NCBI RefSeq assembly: GCF_001039355.2
Contig: NW_019775434.1
Location: 199,428 to 263,427, forward strand
Direction of reading: 5' to 3'
Source: Lingula anatina
Lineage: Eukaryota; Brachiopoda; Lingulata; Lingulida; Lingulidae
Length of the DNA: 64,000 bases
Shown: positions 1 to 14,147 of the stretch, piece after piece
How the letters are laid out: the number at the start of each line of letters is the position of its first letter
How positions within the stretch are numbered: the first letter of the stretch is position 1
Program-made: the position numbers and the translations under genes
Notes under the pieces: generated by a model
The model's input: only the letters and a program-made list of their open reading frames with translations
The model's database searches: none
What the model was told of the DNA's origin: nothing

Positions 1-3000
1 GTTCCAAAGAAAACCAGTGTTATTTTAAGCAAGTATTGATATGAGTCCTCCAGATGTCATGGGCATACAATCAATTTTTCAGTAACACAAAGATATGAAC
101 TGTCTTGAAGTGGAAACTTTTAAATGTTATATTAGTTAATGATATAGTTTTATTATCAGAACTGACAGTCTGATATCATTGCTTGTTCATTTACCACCAT
201 TTTCGATACATTCCATATATGTTATTGTAATCTTTGTTACTTGAATCCATATTTTGATTTTTACTCTCAGTAAGTAGCTATTATAATTTGGTATATTTCA
301 CTCGATGCTACTTAATGGATTTTACCTCAAGCACAAAGGTTTAATAAAATATATTTGAGTACGTTTCCTTGGAGACTATTTTGATAATTTACTACAATTC
401 ACGATTTTGTCTTTGGTGTGTTCGTGCTCTTTGTTAACATTTAAGATGACTGTCTAATATTTGCATTTATATTCGAGATATGAACTAAAGAAATTTAAAG
501 AAAAAGCAAAGAAATTCATTACACGGAATTTACTTCTGATGAGCCCGCGTCAGATGGAAAAATAAGGGTCTTACATACCATTACGTACCCACATTTATTA
601 AAATACCTTTTTCGTTTAACCCGAGGCAACAACACCAAAAACTCAATGACGCAAACAATCAATGCGCACACAAAAAGCCTTATTTGTTAAAGTTAAGAAA
701 AAATATTCATTTCATTGTGCTCAATCAAGTGCGCAGTTTCAACAGAGCTTGCTCCGTCTTGAGACAGGGGATTGGAGAGGCTGAGGCACATTGTACCGAC
801 ATCGCCACTGTAAGATTTACCATGTGGTATCTTTAAAACAGAACATTAACGTCCATTTGAGACGTCTTCTCAATATATTCATTTATTTGTTGTCTCTGAC
901 GACGAAAACAAAATGTACTCCAGTTTTCCATTCGTCTCTCCCGAAAAATGGACCCAATAGCTATATTATTCTTTACACGTTTTGAGACGCCTGCATTGTT
1001 CGAAGTTTACAGGTATTTCGTGAGACCCTAGGGACTAAATTCCTTCACTTTGCATCCGGGGGCCAGGGTAAGTATTTTACTTCCAACTGAAAATCCTTTT
1101 TTTACATATTTCATCAAAATGTTCCAGATATGTTATTTGTCGAAGTCGAAGAAATGTGTTCAACAGTGCAATGCTGGTTACCAACGTAAAAAAAATTACA
1201 ATAAAAAACATGGTCGCAAACCTTTTCATCGTCAAAAGTCGTGAAAAGTGCAATGTGTGTTTTGTAATACATGACTTACATAAGGATAAGAAGAATTTTT
1301 TTTAAAGTAGGCACGGTTTAGGGTATTAACGGGCAATTAGGAACACCTTCAGGCTAGTGCATCAGCCCGCGTTACCAATACATCACCTCGCTTCTACAAA
1401 TTAATAAACTTCTAAAAAGTGTATTGTTAATCGTTATCCAGAAACAATAAGTACAAAAAGTTTCAGGATTGGTTTCCTACTCGAACAAGGAAGTATAAGT
1501 AAAAATTCGATAATCAAACTATCGTACCCAGCACTGGGTCAATTATATAACATTGATTTCTATGGCATACCTTCCTTGTTCGCACAATAGTTTGGGTTAA
1601 GACCAATTCGAAGAAATTGAGAATTTTATATCGTCGCCAGAACGAGCATCAAACAGAGCAAGGGTAAGTCGCACTGCCTTATTTTCGGAGTGCTTTTCCT
1701 TTTTTTTGAGTGCTTCAACACCATAATATTGGCATCATATACATGTATTGATTGCAATCATATGTTCTAGAACAAAAGTTTTTGTACCCTTTATCAAAAT
1801 CAATGTGAAAAGCGCTGCATATATACAGTTGAAATACGCATGCAAGAATTAACGCACAAACTTGTAAGTCAACTTAAATAGGTTGCCATGTAATGAATCC
1901 CAAGTCGCAAACAAGGCCGCATTTTGTTTCTTAAACTGATTCTTACTGTGTTTGTGATTTTTTTCTATTGCTCATAGTTTACCCACACCTTTGGTGCATT
2001 ATAAACACCGCCGTCAGAAGTGGGCACTAAGGTTGACAAGAATATACGCGGAAACGTGTATCGATATTCTGGGTATAAAAGTTCTGCCTCTGATGTTATT
2101 AACAAAAACAGTTTTATTTAAAAAAGGAGATTCTTATGTTAAATTACATCATTGAATTTAATTGCATCTAATTATAATGTAACTACGTAATTCTAGCCAA
2201 CAGGGTTTAAATCGACTAAGTCTACCACTGTACGTATCTTTTTTACTGTTCAATAATCCACTAGGATGTTTGGGATAAATTTTGATAGCCCTATATAGAT
2301 GTTACTATCAGCATAAATTGGTTACCATCAGCAAACTCTGAGAGCTTGAACTAAAGCTAGGTGGCCTCTATAGTGATGTGAATGTTTTTTTTTTTTTTTT
2401 TAATTCATGACTCCGTGGGATAAATGCAACATATCAAACTACTACTTACCATATTTTGCACAATTAAGGTTATTTAAACATTATCAGAGGGTTAGCATAT
2501 ATAAATATTAATTAACAAATAAACTTTGATTGATATTTTTGCCTCGCTGCCATAAGTGACTGCACCAGTTGGAATCTTAAGGTTTACATGACCCCTTCGA
2601 TTTTTTGTTGAGCATATTTGTAACTCTGACGGAAAAATACAGGAGAATTCTCAGAAAGGCTTGAAGAAAAAGGTTTCTAGTTGACCTGCAGAACTGAACA
2701 CGGAAGTAATGTAAAATAGCAGCTATACCAGTATGATTGTCGCACCTGCGTTGAAATGACAATAGGTTATATTGGTTCAGTTATGTTTACTTTAGGACCC
2801 ACTGTTAAATGGAGGGGAATATTTGAATCAGTGCCTGTATGTTTATTAAAAGCTTGATTAAGACAATTCAAGTGGAAAAGGTCGATTTTCCTTTTGGGGG
2901 TGCATAATTTTGAGATATCTGACTACTGACTACTTAAGAAATGCATTTTTTTAAATATCCAGTGTATTTCTTATTTATTTGAGAAATCAAGGGGAATTCT

Positions 3001-4237
3001 AAATTTTTCTAGATTTACCTACATAACATAGAATATTTGTCGAAAAGTAGCGCTATAATTGAGTAAGGAGCACATTTAAGTTTTCAGGGTTTGGCTAAAC
3101 ATTAAATCAATATAAATGAAAAAAGAACTTTTGAGATGTCGAAAAATAGCACCTAGACGACCGTTGGTGCCAACCTTAAATAACAGTGCGTTTTATTTAT
3201 TCAATTATGTACACTTAGTGAGGGTCCCTTTGAGTATTTGCGTGACTCATCAAAACCACTTTTTATTTCACGAGATGCGTTGAACGTGCATTTTATTTAG
3301 CGTAAAGAATCCTATCCCCGTGACTGGTGAATACTGGTTTTCGTTACTTGTCATTCTTGAAACGTATTCATACTCCGTGATTCGCAGATTTCAACTCGTA
3401 TTTCTTTCATGTTCTATGTTCGACAACATAAAAAGCGTTTAGGGTGGTACTAGCACACAAAAACTCAACTTGGTTTGCGCTTATCATCACTTCACTAATA
3501 CTGCCCTCCATTACTGAAGTCGAGAAAACATTTATGTGACGGCATTTTTCTTGTGAATCGGGTGGATGAAGAGTCACCCGATCATAACCTTGCTGTCTGT
3601 GTAAATGTGGGCACCCTATATAAACTCTATCAAGAAATATTTTACCGTCACATGACTGCAATACAGATGCCTCGTGAAACGGAAGAGAGAATGCGTTTTC
3701 GTCAATATTGTTGCAATATTCCATAATGCTTAATCATCAATTTTCAATTATGTAATTTCGGACCCGTGGAACAGATGGAAGTTCAAAACCCCACATTGAT
3801 GTGAATACGTGAAAAATGAAAATTTCCAAATAATGATAATAATGATGCATAAAAATTAACAAAAATCCTGTTAATAATTCAGATATAAAGCCTTTCATTT
3901 CTGTGTAACCCCAACACTCCTCTAGTGGACTTCTGCACGTGCACGTATCAAATACGTAGGCCTATTTTAATTTTGTTGCATGTAGTCATTGCTAATTTCT
4001 GTGAATTGTGATTTTCAAGTTTTATTTTTTTTAAATTTGTTAATATTTCCCGTGAACAATAATGTATGCCCCCCAATGGGACCCTCTTACCTGGCTCACT
4101 CACACACACCAATGTGTTTTTTCTTTCTCATTGTGAACGGAATTTGATGTATGATTTTTTATATCGAATGCGACAGGGAAGTCACCGACCCTTCTCAGCC
4201 CAAACATTTTAAGTGTCAGAAGCATAACACTCAATTG
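1..4237. other. Upstream non-coding stretch, no gene supported
   Basis: No exon with convincing coding content was found here. Two good splice-donor-like sites could end untranslated first exons of the chitin synthase gene: around 1068 (CAGG followed by GTAAGT) and around 1662 (GCAAG followed by GGTAAG). The coding start at 5057 does follow an intron acceptor near 5028, so at least one non-coding upstream exon is expected. A 105-codon minus-strand open frame at 3407-3724 has several cysteines and histidines but no family I recognise. Confidence 0.5.
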
Positions 4238-4443
4238 CAGTGGCGGATTTAGGGGGTTGTCAGGGGGCCCTGACCCTCTCCCCCTTCGATTTCTGAAAAA
4301 AATGGTCACACCAATGGTCCCCTCTTGAAATTAAAATTTTAACTGTTCTAAACCGCACGAAATGACACCGTTCGCCCTAAAATACCAAAACTTTCGGTGC
4401 CCGCTGCGGACCCCCCCTTCAAATAATCCTGGGTCCGCCCCTG
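4238..4443. mobile_element. Short inverted-repeat element (MITE-like)
   Basis: A 206-bp segment begins CAGTGGCGGATTTAGGG and ends in the near reverse complement, CCTGGGTCCGCCCCTG. The left terminus and the inverted right terminus agree at most of about 16 positions. It has no coding capacity. Such CAGKGGCGGA termini are typical of non-autonomous DNA transposons, often hAT-like, but a clear target-site duplication is not visible, so the superfamily is left open. Confidence 0.6.
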
Positions 4444-5056
4444 GTAGCACTAAGTGACGTTTCGTGGAATTATGGTGGATACCTGCGAAATTGAAATTTA
4501 ATCCTCACTCAGTGCCAAGAAGGAAACATTAGCATTTATATTCATACGTTCACGTTTACTCAGTGCCATGTAGGAATCATTAGCATTTCCATTCATATTC
4601 ATTTAAGTTGCATACGCTTATTAGCTTACATATGTCATTCATCATAATAAACACAATAATTTTGATCTAGCTGTGCCATTATTACGCTAATTATTTAATA
4701 TGTTTATATAATACCAGTATTGAATTCGTATAAGAAAACCTATAGTCATTTTTTTATGATTTTTTTCAATGGACAAGTAACAGAGGATTTTTTTTTCTTT
4801 GGCTAGATATGCTAACTTTACTAGGGTCAATCTAAATCAATAAGATCAATAAAAATATACAAGTTAAAAATATACATTTTGTTTAGTATCCTGTTTCCAT
4901 ACACGTCAATTTTCAAACACACACTCAGCTAGTAAATGTTAAGGGCTTCATCTCTTTGTATGTAATTCAATCGATATTCGATGAAAAAAAAAAAAAAAAA
5001 AAGGATGATAAAAATTAATTTTTTACAGCAATTTCGAAGTTTCTACCTCAGTCAGG

Positions 5057-8000
5057 ATGGCTGATATCGGCGTGGATGATTTATCCACCTTGGAGGAGGT
5101 AACAGAGGATACTATCCTAGAATGCCTTCACAGCCGCTACACACACCGAGATCAAATATACGTGAGTCATTACCATAGCTTTACGTAAAAAATGACAATT
5201 AAAATTAAATATCTCACGAATATTTCAAGCATATCTAATGTTTGTTTTTAATAACCATAATTTTTTCTATGATGATTTTATTTAATTTTCTGCATGTAGT
5301 GTACATATAGGTTAATATATTTGAAAGTGCCACTGTCAATATGTTTCTCTTCATTTTTAGACTTACATAGGAGATGTTCTGGTTGCAGTCAATCCGTTTA
5401 AAGACTTAAAGATCTATGGAAAAAAGGTACAACTCGCCCATTTCATTTATACATCTATTCACATTTTAAACTGAATGTGAAGAAAAAGAAATGATTGACT
5501 TGAAAGAAAAATCAACGCATGTTATTTTATTCAAAGAACGTCTAATGTTATAAGTGTAATTTAGGTAGGCCTACATTACAAGAAACTAACAAAGAAAAAA
5601 GCATTCCATCAGTCGTTACCCTTGGGTGCTAATCTTTCAGGATCACGAAGAGTTTTCCGGCGGTCAACCCCCCTCTACCCGGCCTCATGTTTTCGGGGTG
5701 GGCCAGCACGCCTACCGTCAGCTGATTGGTCGAGCTAGACCACAGTGCGTCTTTGTGAGCGGAGAGTCGGGGTCTGGAAAGACAGAGACCACAAAACTCC
5801 TCGTCAAACACATCACCTGCCTCAGCAATGCTGACGTTAAGATCATGAGCGAGAAGCTGAATAAGGCAAAAATAATTCATTTTCTTTTTTCACTGGCTGT
5901 TTTATATTTTAAGGACTGAATGCTGTTTGTTCTACATTTCTTTTCGTTACGTGTCGACCCCCATAAGGAGAGAGAGAGAGAGAGTTTACTCTGCTTTGAT
6001 ATACCCAAAATGTCTACTTCCATAATTTCTTGTTATGTTTTCAAACTGTCACTTAATTGCAATAATGATTTCACTCAATTTTTGTTGAAATCTTTCTTTA
6101 TACACTTACTCAACAGGTGAACCCTCTCTTGGAGGTATTTGGAAACGCCGAAACAGTGATGAACAAAAATTCAAGCAGATATGGCAAATTTGTAGAGTTG
6201 TTCTTTACCAAAGAGGGACACATCATTGGAGGTAACTTCCTCTTTTTCTGATAATAAATGTGCACTTTCTATGACATTCTCCTCGTCTGAAACTTGGATC
6301 TAAAATTATTTTACAATTTTTCCTCACAATTTCAGGAAAAGTTTCAGATTACCTGTTGGAGAAGTCCCGCGTTGTTCGCCAGGGAGGCAGAGAGCAGAAT
6401 TTCCACATATTTTACACGGTGTTAGGCGGGATGCCGCAGGATCGTCTGCGTTTATTTGACCTGAAGGCACCTGAGGATTACAGGTAATAATATATTCCCA
6501 AATAATCTGAGAAGTAACCGAAAGAGATTTTTTCATATCATGCATGTATACATATATGATACGTATGTAAGGCAGACAAGAGTGTCCAACTTGAAACAGG
6601 GAGATCAAATTTGATTCAAAGTGAAATTTGCTTATGTCATATCCTAGACAAACCTGTTTAAATTACAAAAACATACACAAGAAATTATGAAAACTATCGG
6701 TAGGGATACATGTAGCTGCTGGGCGTACATGTACTGGATACATTGTTAGTCTGTTGAACTCTCGAATAGGCCTATAAAGGTAGCAACTAAAGGTAGCATA
6801 TTTTTTTTTATCTAAACAAGACCCAGCATGTACACTTTGATAAAGTCTTTTTTTGTAGACTAAGTTGCCTTAGTTGCCTTAGCTAACGTGTAACAAAATT
6901 GACGACTCCATTGCAAAAAATATATATATATATATATTCTAAACACATTGGTTCCATGAACTCACTACAATATTTACGTACTACCGTCAGTGTCACTATA
7001 TGGATAATAGAGTTATAGCAAATTATATTATCGACTTAGTTTCAACCTTATCTTGGAAAATCCCCTTTATATGACACAAAAAGTCAATTTGTCAACACAA
7101 TCTCATCCATGCATATATTAGACATATATTTGTGGTGCTGGGATTTTTCCGCACCCTGCCCAGGAGGTCGACAAAACGACCAAAATCATGTTTTACAAAT
7201 ACGTAGGCACCTTCAAGTTCTATGTAATGTATACCCAAATCCATTAAAACCACATCATTGCTTGTAGCAGAAATTTTGTGAAATCTAGACGAGAATGAAC
7301 GGATTGCTTTTAGCAAGTCGGGAGTCCAGGAAGCCCATTTAAATATAATATTGCTCAGACCTATCAGCTCCTTCCCATCCGGCACAGGGTGGGTTGAAAT
7401 TATACCAGGAGTAATACATGGGCGTCCTGTAAACGGAGATATATGATCAAATTTCGACAATAATTGATTCAAGTAATTATTAAGATATCTGAGGTGAGAA
7501 TCTCCGAGGATTCTGAAAGTGGTTTTCCGATTATAACATTTGCAAAGGTCTGTCTCACTTACAAAATGGAAAATGCGCCTGCTTCTAGTTCCCCATTTCT
7601 AGTCTCCTCGAATATTCAACCAGCGTCCATTCATGTATTCCTCATTGTTTGTATTATTACAATTTTTGCCTTCTGTTCTTGCGTTCAGTTTACCTGATTT
7701 TTCGTGGTAAGCATAATCAAAGGAATGGATCTTTCTGTGGATTCTACAAGGATTATTTTGTTTTGGTCCAGTACCGTGGTGTCTGAACGCATCAAAATCC
7801 GTGTAGTCCAATTGTATCGTGCGAGCCAGAGCTTTGTATTGGTCAATACACTGAATACTGTTCACGATACTTTTCTATTTTGTGGTTTGCGTAGTGTCCA
7901 GATTGATGACTTCCTGTTATTTGCCATATGACGACACTCTTTGTCTTTCTTGGAAAAGACTGAGAAATGTATCCATGGAGACACCAAAAACTTCTGATCC

Positions 8001-9069
8001 ATATAGAACGCGTAAACTATGTTTTGTAGCAAAAATAAAGACGTGAAAAGAATTCGCACCGCATATGAGAACTCGACATCCATCGTAAATCATGACAATT
8101 CCATAGCCACGTGTCCTCACATTTCACATTTAATGGGACACATAACAATGTGGAAATTACTTTTAACAGATGTTGTTTTCTGCTGGAACTAAATTATTCT
8201 GTCATATCGTGGTGCCAAGCATATGCGTTTTACTTATGAGATATACTGTTTAACTAAAAGATTTCTTTCAAAGGGATATAATAACAAGGACTTTTAAGCC
8301 ACCACACTAGTTTTAATTTTGAAATAATTAGTGAATTTTGGTATTCAACAAAACATTCTCAAAATTACTGATGATTCATAATTATATTTTTTTCGCCACG
8401 ATGTCTTCTTAAAAACTGGAAATGAAAAGGAAAAAAATATTAAATGAAACCAGTATGTTTACTTTTGGGAGTTCAGTCTAATACTATATATTTTACGTAA
8501 TCTACTGCATACGTAAATATTTCAACAGTTATCTATATATCGATACATATGCCAAATACAGGTGTCACATATTCAGCACTTACCACTTCTGGCAAATGTT
8601 GTGGGTACATGTAGCTGTTTACTCCAGCGTGGGGTCGTACTTTTTCAAAAGCTTAAATAAAAACAATATTGTAGAACACAATTATTAATGAAATTTTCTG
8701 AAATACTGCTCATTAACCCATTTATTTATAAGCTTGTAACATCACAGTGGGACTTTTGGTTTCTATGAACTATAACAGTTTCAAACACTCTGAATGGTGA
8801 TTGTTTAGACACAATTATTTTAAATTTCCTCTCAAGTATTACTTTTTCATAAAATCAGTTATTAAATCCTTTTTACTACTAGAGGTAGATATATCCAACC
8901 GCACTGATTCAAACAGTTAAAAAGAGCGGTTGCTTTCATAGTAATAATGGTATATAAAATCAACCATACCTTTCCACATAATTCAATACATTCATCCTTG
9001 TCTGTTTGCCCATTTCCTGAATTAGATAGACATCTGTAATTTTATGCGCTTTTCCATGTCGTATACACA

Positions 9070-9126
<57 letters not shown>

Positions 9127-12100
9127 TTAATGATGTGAGGTAAGGTTAAGGTTGAAAGCTGTGCACCGGGAATGGTGTATTAGAAAGCAATACGACAGTA
9201 ACACGCAAACTTGGTAGGTACGCACTGTTGTGCGAAAGACCAATATAATTCACTTAGCAGAAGAAAAATACCCATGGATGAATTATGCCAGGTCTTATTC
9301 TTTGTCCACTCCCATTAGTTATAGGCTGTCATTATTTCTGATCCGCCCCCCTCGCCTTCAAAACCCACGAAATTTCACTATATTTTACACAAAGTCGCCA
9401 GATTTCTTACGGATGATCCCATTACGAGCATTGTCATAACGAACACTTAGGAACATTTTATTTTTTATCGACGCTTAATGTCTTTTAAAGGATATCCTTA
9501 CTCATAAATACTGCATTGGTTTTTTAGGCAAAGAGTGCGTTCTTCTTCAGTTGTTTGAGAAACAGGACCATGTTAGACATAGGAAACACTCACCATTGGC
9601 ATCTAGATTCCCAAATTTGGCCATATCATCTTCTGTCAGTACTCCATCTTTATCAAAATCACCCACTTCAAAGAGTGCACGAGACCACAGTGGGCGAATT
9701 CTGCTATCCAGTTTGACCAGATATCTCTGTATCTCACTGTGCGTGACTTCATCATTGTCTGAAAACCCAAAGAATAATGGGTATTGGCCAATACCACAAA
9801 TTTCACATGCAATCAATTCATAAAATTATTATTTTAGGCCATGCAACATTGGGTGAGTTTACGTCACCATCTTGTGCAATGCTAAATTTTCGGGTATTAT
9901 AAGAAAAGACAGGACATGCTAAATCTTACGGTCAAAGTCCATGTTAGCCACTATCCCAACCCATTCCAGTCTAGTGAGGATGCCATCGTTATTGGTGTCC
10001 ACGGCATCACAGATCAATTTCCCAATCTCTCTTGCTGTAAGCTGAGGGTTTGCTCCATTAACAGGGGTACAATCCCTAAAACAATGTGAAATTCAACCTT
10101 TCTGAAGGTATTTGCAAGTATGGCTTTGTTGTGTTCTTGGACGTTGATGAGGAACCAAAATAGTAGCATTTTATGAATCTGATAGATACCATCAGAGCGA
10201 TCTTTTGTATTCTTAACGGGAAACCATGTTTGTGCATTTCAAAATCATCCCACATTGAACATAAATCCATCCTAATTAAAAAAAAATTAAAAACATCTCA
10301 ACGGATTTAAACAGACCCCTGAAGGACGAAAAGCAATACACCGAGAGTGAGAGAGAGAGAGAGAGAGATTTGATCATGACCACAAGTGCTTACATTTTTG
10401 TTGTCATGGAGACAACACAGCAGCCCACGATCATCATGTTTAACTTCATCTTCATTCTGCAGTTTGTGGTACTTAAACAGAATTCAGATATCAACTTAAT
10501 ACATGAAATACCTCGTTGTCACACGCATGTTGATTTTGAATTCACGTAGCATTACATTTTAAGTATTACTTATAAAGGATGGATTAAGCTTTCTTTCTTA
10601 ATAGCAATGCCAGACTTAAGAGATCATAAGAGAACAGGAGAATCTATTAAACGAAAAATCACCGCTATGTAAGCGGGCACATAACTTAGAGGATAACCTG
10701 TAACCATTCGCGATCAAAATTACTCTGAGAAAGAGTTGACGCATTACAAAATAATACACTGATAAAATTCCCTCTAAATAAGCGTTAGTCTCTATGTTTG
10801 GTTTAACTTTAAAATACATCAATTTAATTCTTGAAATTAGATGTATAATTTTAACGTAACACGGATTAGGCAAATGAAATATATCATAGATAAGTAATAT
10901 GACAACATATATCAAATAGAAATAAAATTTCGATACTTGAAAATAGGTAAAATATGGATAACATTTAAAAACTCACCTGATATCGTGGATGTTCACAACA
11001 GCAATGTTTATGAATATGATTCTGCGACTGAAATGACAACGAAAAAACACTCCACTCTCTACACGAAAAAAATTTTTGAGGGTCACATACGGGTAGCCCT
11101 ACTTTGGAAGTATTCGGTGAACGTAGACACTAAAACCGGCTGTGGCTTGAAAGGTATGTCATACAGACATGTCCGGCTTATAAGAGTGAGACTTAAATTA
11201 TTACAAAAAGAAAATTTTGCCAATAACATATGTTAAAGACATACATGTAACATACATGTATACCTAACTATAAGCATATAGGACGTTGAGATCACGTAGG
11301 AATCGAGGCTCAAAGGATATGACGCGAGATTCCAGCATAAATTTTACATGCACAAGGTAACAGATAACAGACATATAAAAAGCAATTGAAATGCAGCAGT
11401 GCCACATATACATATACTAGTACATGCCAGTATAACATCTTGTCACATTCAACACTACCATGTGCATTTGAAAAAACGGAGTTTATTATACTTTTTTAAT
11501 ACTTTCAGGTAAACAGTAAACGTGTGTCCCGGAAAGCTTAAGCACAAAGCTTGTGTAATTTTGTCTCATGTTTTCAAATAGCAAGAAATATTTCGTGTTT
11601 ATTTGAGTTGGGATTCATACCGCGTCCGATTATTTATCAATGTAAATAGGTGGTTTTTGGTCCGCCAGACGGACCACTGGACATTGAGACCATTCTCAGA
11701 GTCTAGAAAGCCAGACAAATTACCTATGCAAGATTGAGGGCAAAAGCTATCCAGCAAAGAGTAGTAGTCCTTTTTTCAGTCCTATATGGGTGAAAATCAA
11801 GGATCCTATGTCACCACCGTATTTGGCTATTAAAATAATTCCACACAAGATGTATATAATCGTGGTTTAAAATAGCAAGATAGGGTCACCAACCAAAAAG
11901 TGGGGGGTAAAGCCGGGTTGGCCAGTGATTAAGCACTACAACGCCTTTGTTCGGATTTCAATTTTACTGAATGAATCAGTATTATGCTCTAGGCAATGCC
12001 TTGCTGGGTAAGACAAATCATCAGAATAGATTATAGTAGTACCCCAAGAAGCTAATGTAAGTCGAATTTTAGGAGGAAGCACGTACATGTAACCGGGTAG

Positions 12101-14103
12101 ACCAAAACTAAGACACTGAAGCAAAATCTCACAAGGCAACAGCCTCTTTCGAGGCTGGCAGAGCTATTTTAGTTTCCAATGCAAAACACACTTGTTACCA
12201 AGCATATGGCAAGACTGATAATTTGTAATAAGTTATGTGTGTCTAAAAGGACATTACATAATGATTAAATAACAATAAATATTGAAGGCACCATATAAGT
12301 TTTTATTTTATTGACAGTGGTTTGTAATATTTTTGTAGACGAAGAATATAAAAAAGATAAAACCGTCACAAGTACGCTGTATTTCTGCCCAATTTGTCCT
12401 CTTAAATCAGTTCAGTGCAATTTCAATTATCACTGATGTATTTATTTATTTATTTATTTATTTACTTATTTATCATTTTGTGATGAAGAATCATCAACGG
12501 CAACAGAGGATGTCTGGAGCACATGAAGAAATTTCCCAACATCTACCAGCAAAGATTTAAAGAACTGGAAGACCAGCTTCGCTGGGAGGGCTTTACACCG
12601 GAGGCAAGTCGTTCTCACACAACAAAAAGTTTATTTTTGAGACCATGTCTTGATATTCAAATGTTCCTAAAACTCAAGTCCGTTTCTAATCTCAAAGTCT
12701 TGGAACATTGTTTAGCCTACAGTGTACATGAAAAAGGTTAAAGTTTACTTTATAAAATAATATTCCAGGACGTTACCAACATTTACCAAATGCTGGCAGC
12801 AATTCTTCACATAACGAACATCAAATTCGTGCCAGTGGACAAAACTGAAGAAAATTCTGCCGCACAGATTGATGATATGGAGCCCCTAGACCACGGTAAG
12901 ATTTTTATTTATTTTTACTTTAGATTTTAAATAAAATGTGACTAGGTAGGCCTAATAAGCTATTGAGAAGACCTCAGTAGATGATAAGTTTCGTAATTGT
13001 GCAAAAGAATTTAAAGGCTGAGAGGTAAAATCGTGTTGTTTTTCATATTTAGCATGTCGTCTGCTCTCCACGGATCCAGAGAGTATGAAGGCAGCATTTA
13101 CTTCCTTTGAGTTTTGGGCTCAAGGTAAGCACAATTTTGTCTAAGTATAAATCTGGGCAGTGAAAGTAACTTTCAATTTTCTCTTGGCGCTAACAGACTA
13201 ACATTCATTTTGAAGATCACGAAAGACAATCGCCCTTTTCTGTTCCTTCCTTAATGAATTTCATTTGTGAATTAGTTAAGGTGAAATTCTAAGTTAAAAC
13301 ACTAAATAATAGCAACTATCTTACTTTATAACTATGGTTGTACTTAAAATTAGGAGAAAAAACAACCAGAAAAAGGACCGTACCCTGGGCAAGCGACTGT
13401 CGTGACGCTTTGGCGAAATGGCTGTATGAAAGACTGTTCGGCTGGGTTGTTAGAAGGGTGAACGAGAACATGGGCCCTCAAAGTGTAGCCGACACGTGCG
13501 TACACACCTAGCCATTTCTTAATATTATCATTCTCATTTATAAACCATTTCTTAAAATGATTCATATTGAAATATTTTCATTTATGAAAAAATAAACAGA
13601 TAAAAGTTGTTAACTGTTGCAACATGTATAACACGACATGTATTAGGGTTAAAATCTGCAAGCAAACTAAGCACTAAATGTATTTCATAGTTGGTGATAA
13701 TTATCTTTAATACAGTTTTATAGCCCTTTTAGCTAGGTACATTAAAATGAAGTATCTTTTTTAATCCAGGATGGTTGTCGAAATACGTGTACATTTTCAC
13801 ATTCCATTTTCTCAAAACATTTTATTTTATGATATAGGGACAAAATACCACACGTGATTGGCATTCTGGATATTTCTGGGTTTGAAAACCTTCAACAGAA
13901 CAGTTTCGAGCAACTGTGCATCAATGTTGCAAACGAACGCCTTCATTCTTTTTTCAATGAATGCATTTTCTCTCAAGAGCAAGAGGATTACGAGAGAGAA
14001 GGAATAGCATGGAAACACATCGACTTCCAGAACAATGAAGCCGTTCTGGAACTTTTCTATAAGGTAGACTGACGATTAATTTCATAAATATGTGTGTGTG
14101 TGC

Positions 14104-14147
<44 letters not shown>

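Noticed and set aside
3407-3724. 105-codon minus-strand open frame rich in Cys and His
   Set aside because: No recognised family, no clear splice context, and isolated in intergenic DNA; could be a lone exon but is unsupported.
10937-11236. 99-codon plus-strand open frame in intron 5
   Set aside because: No motif, and composition like surrounding AT-rich DNA.
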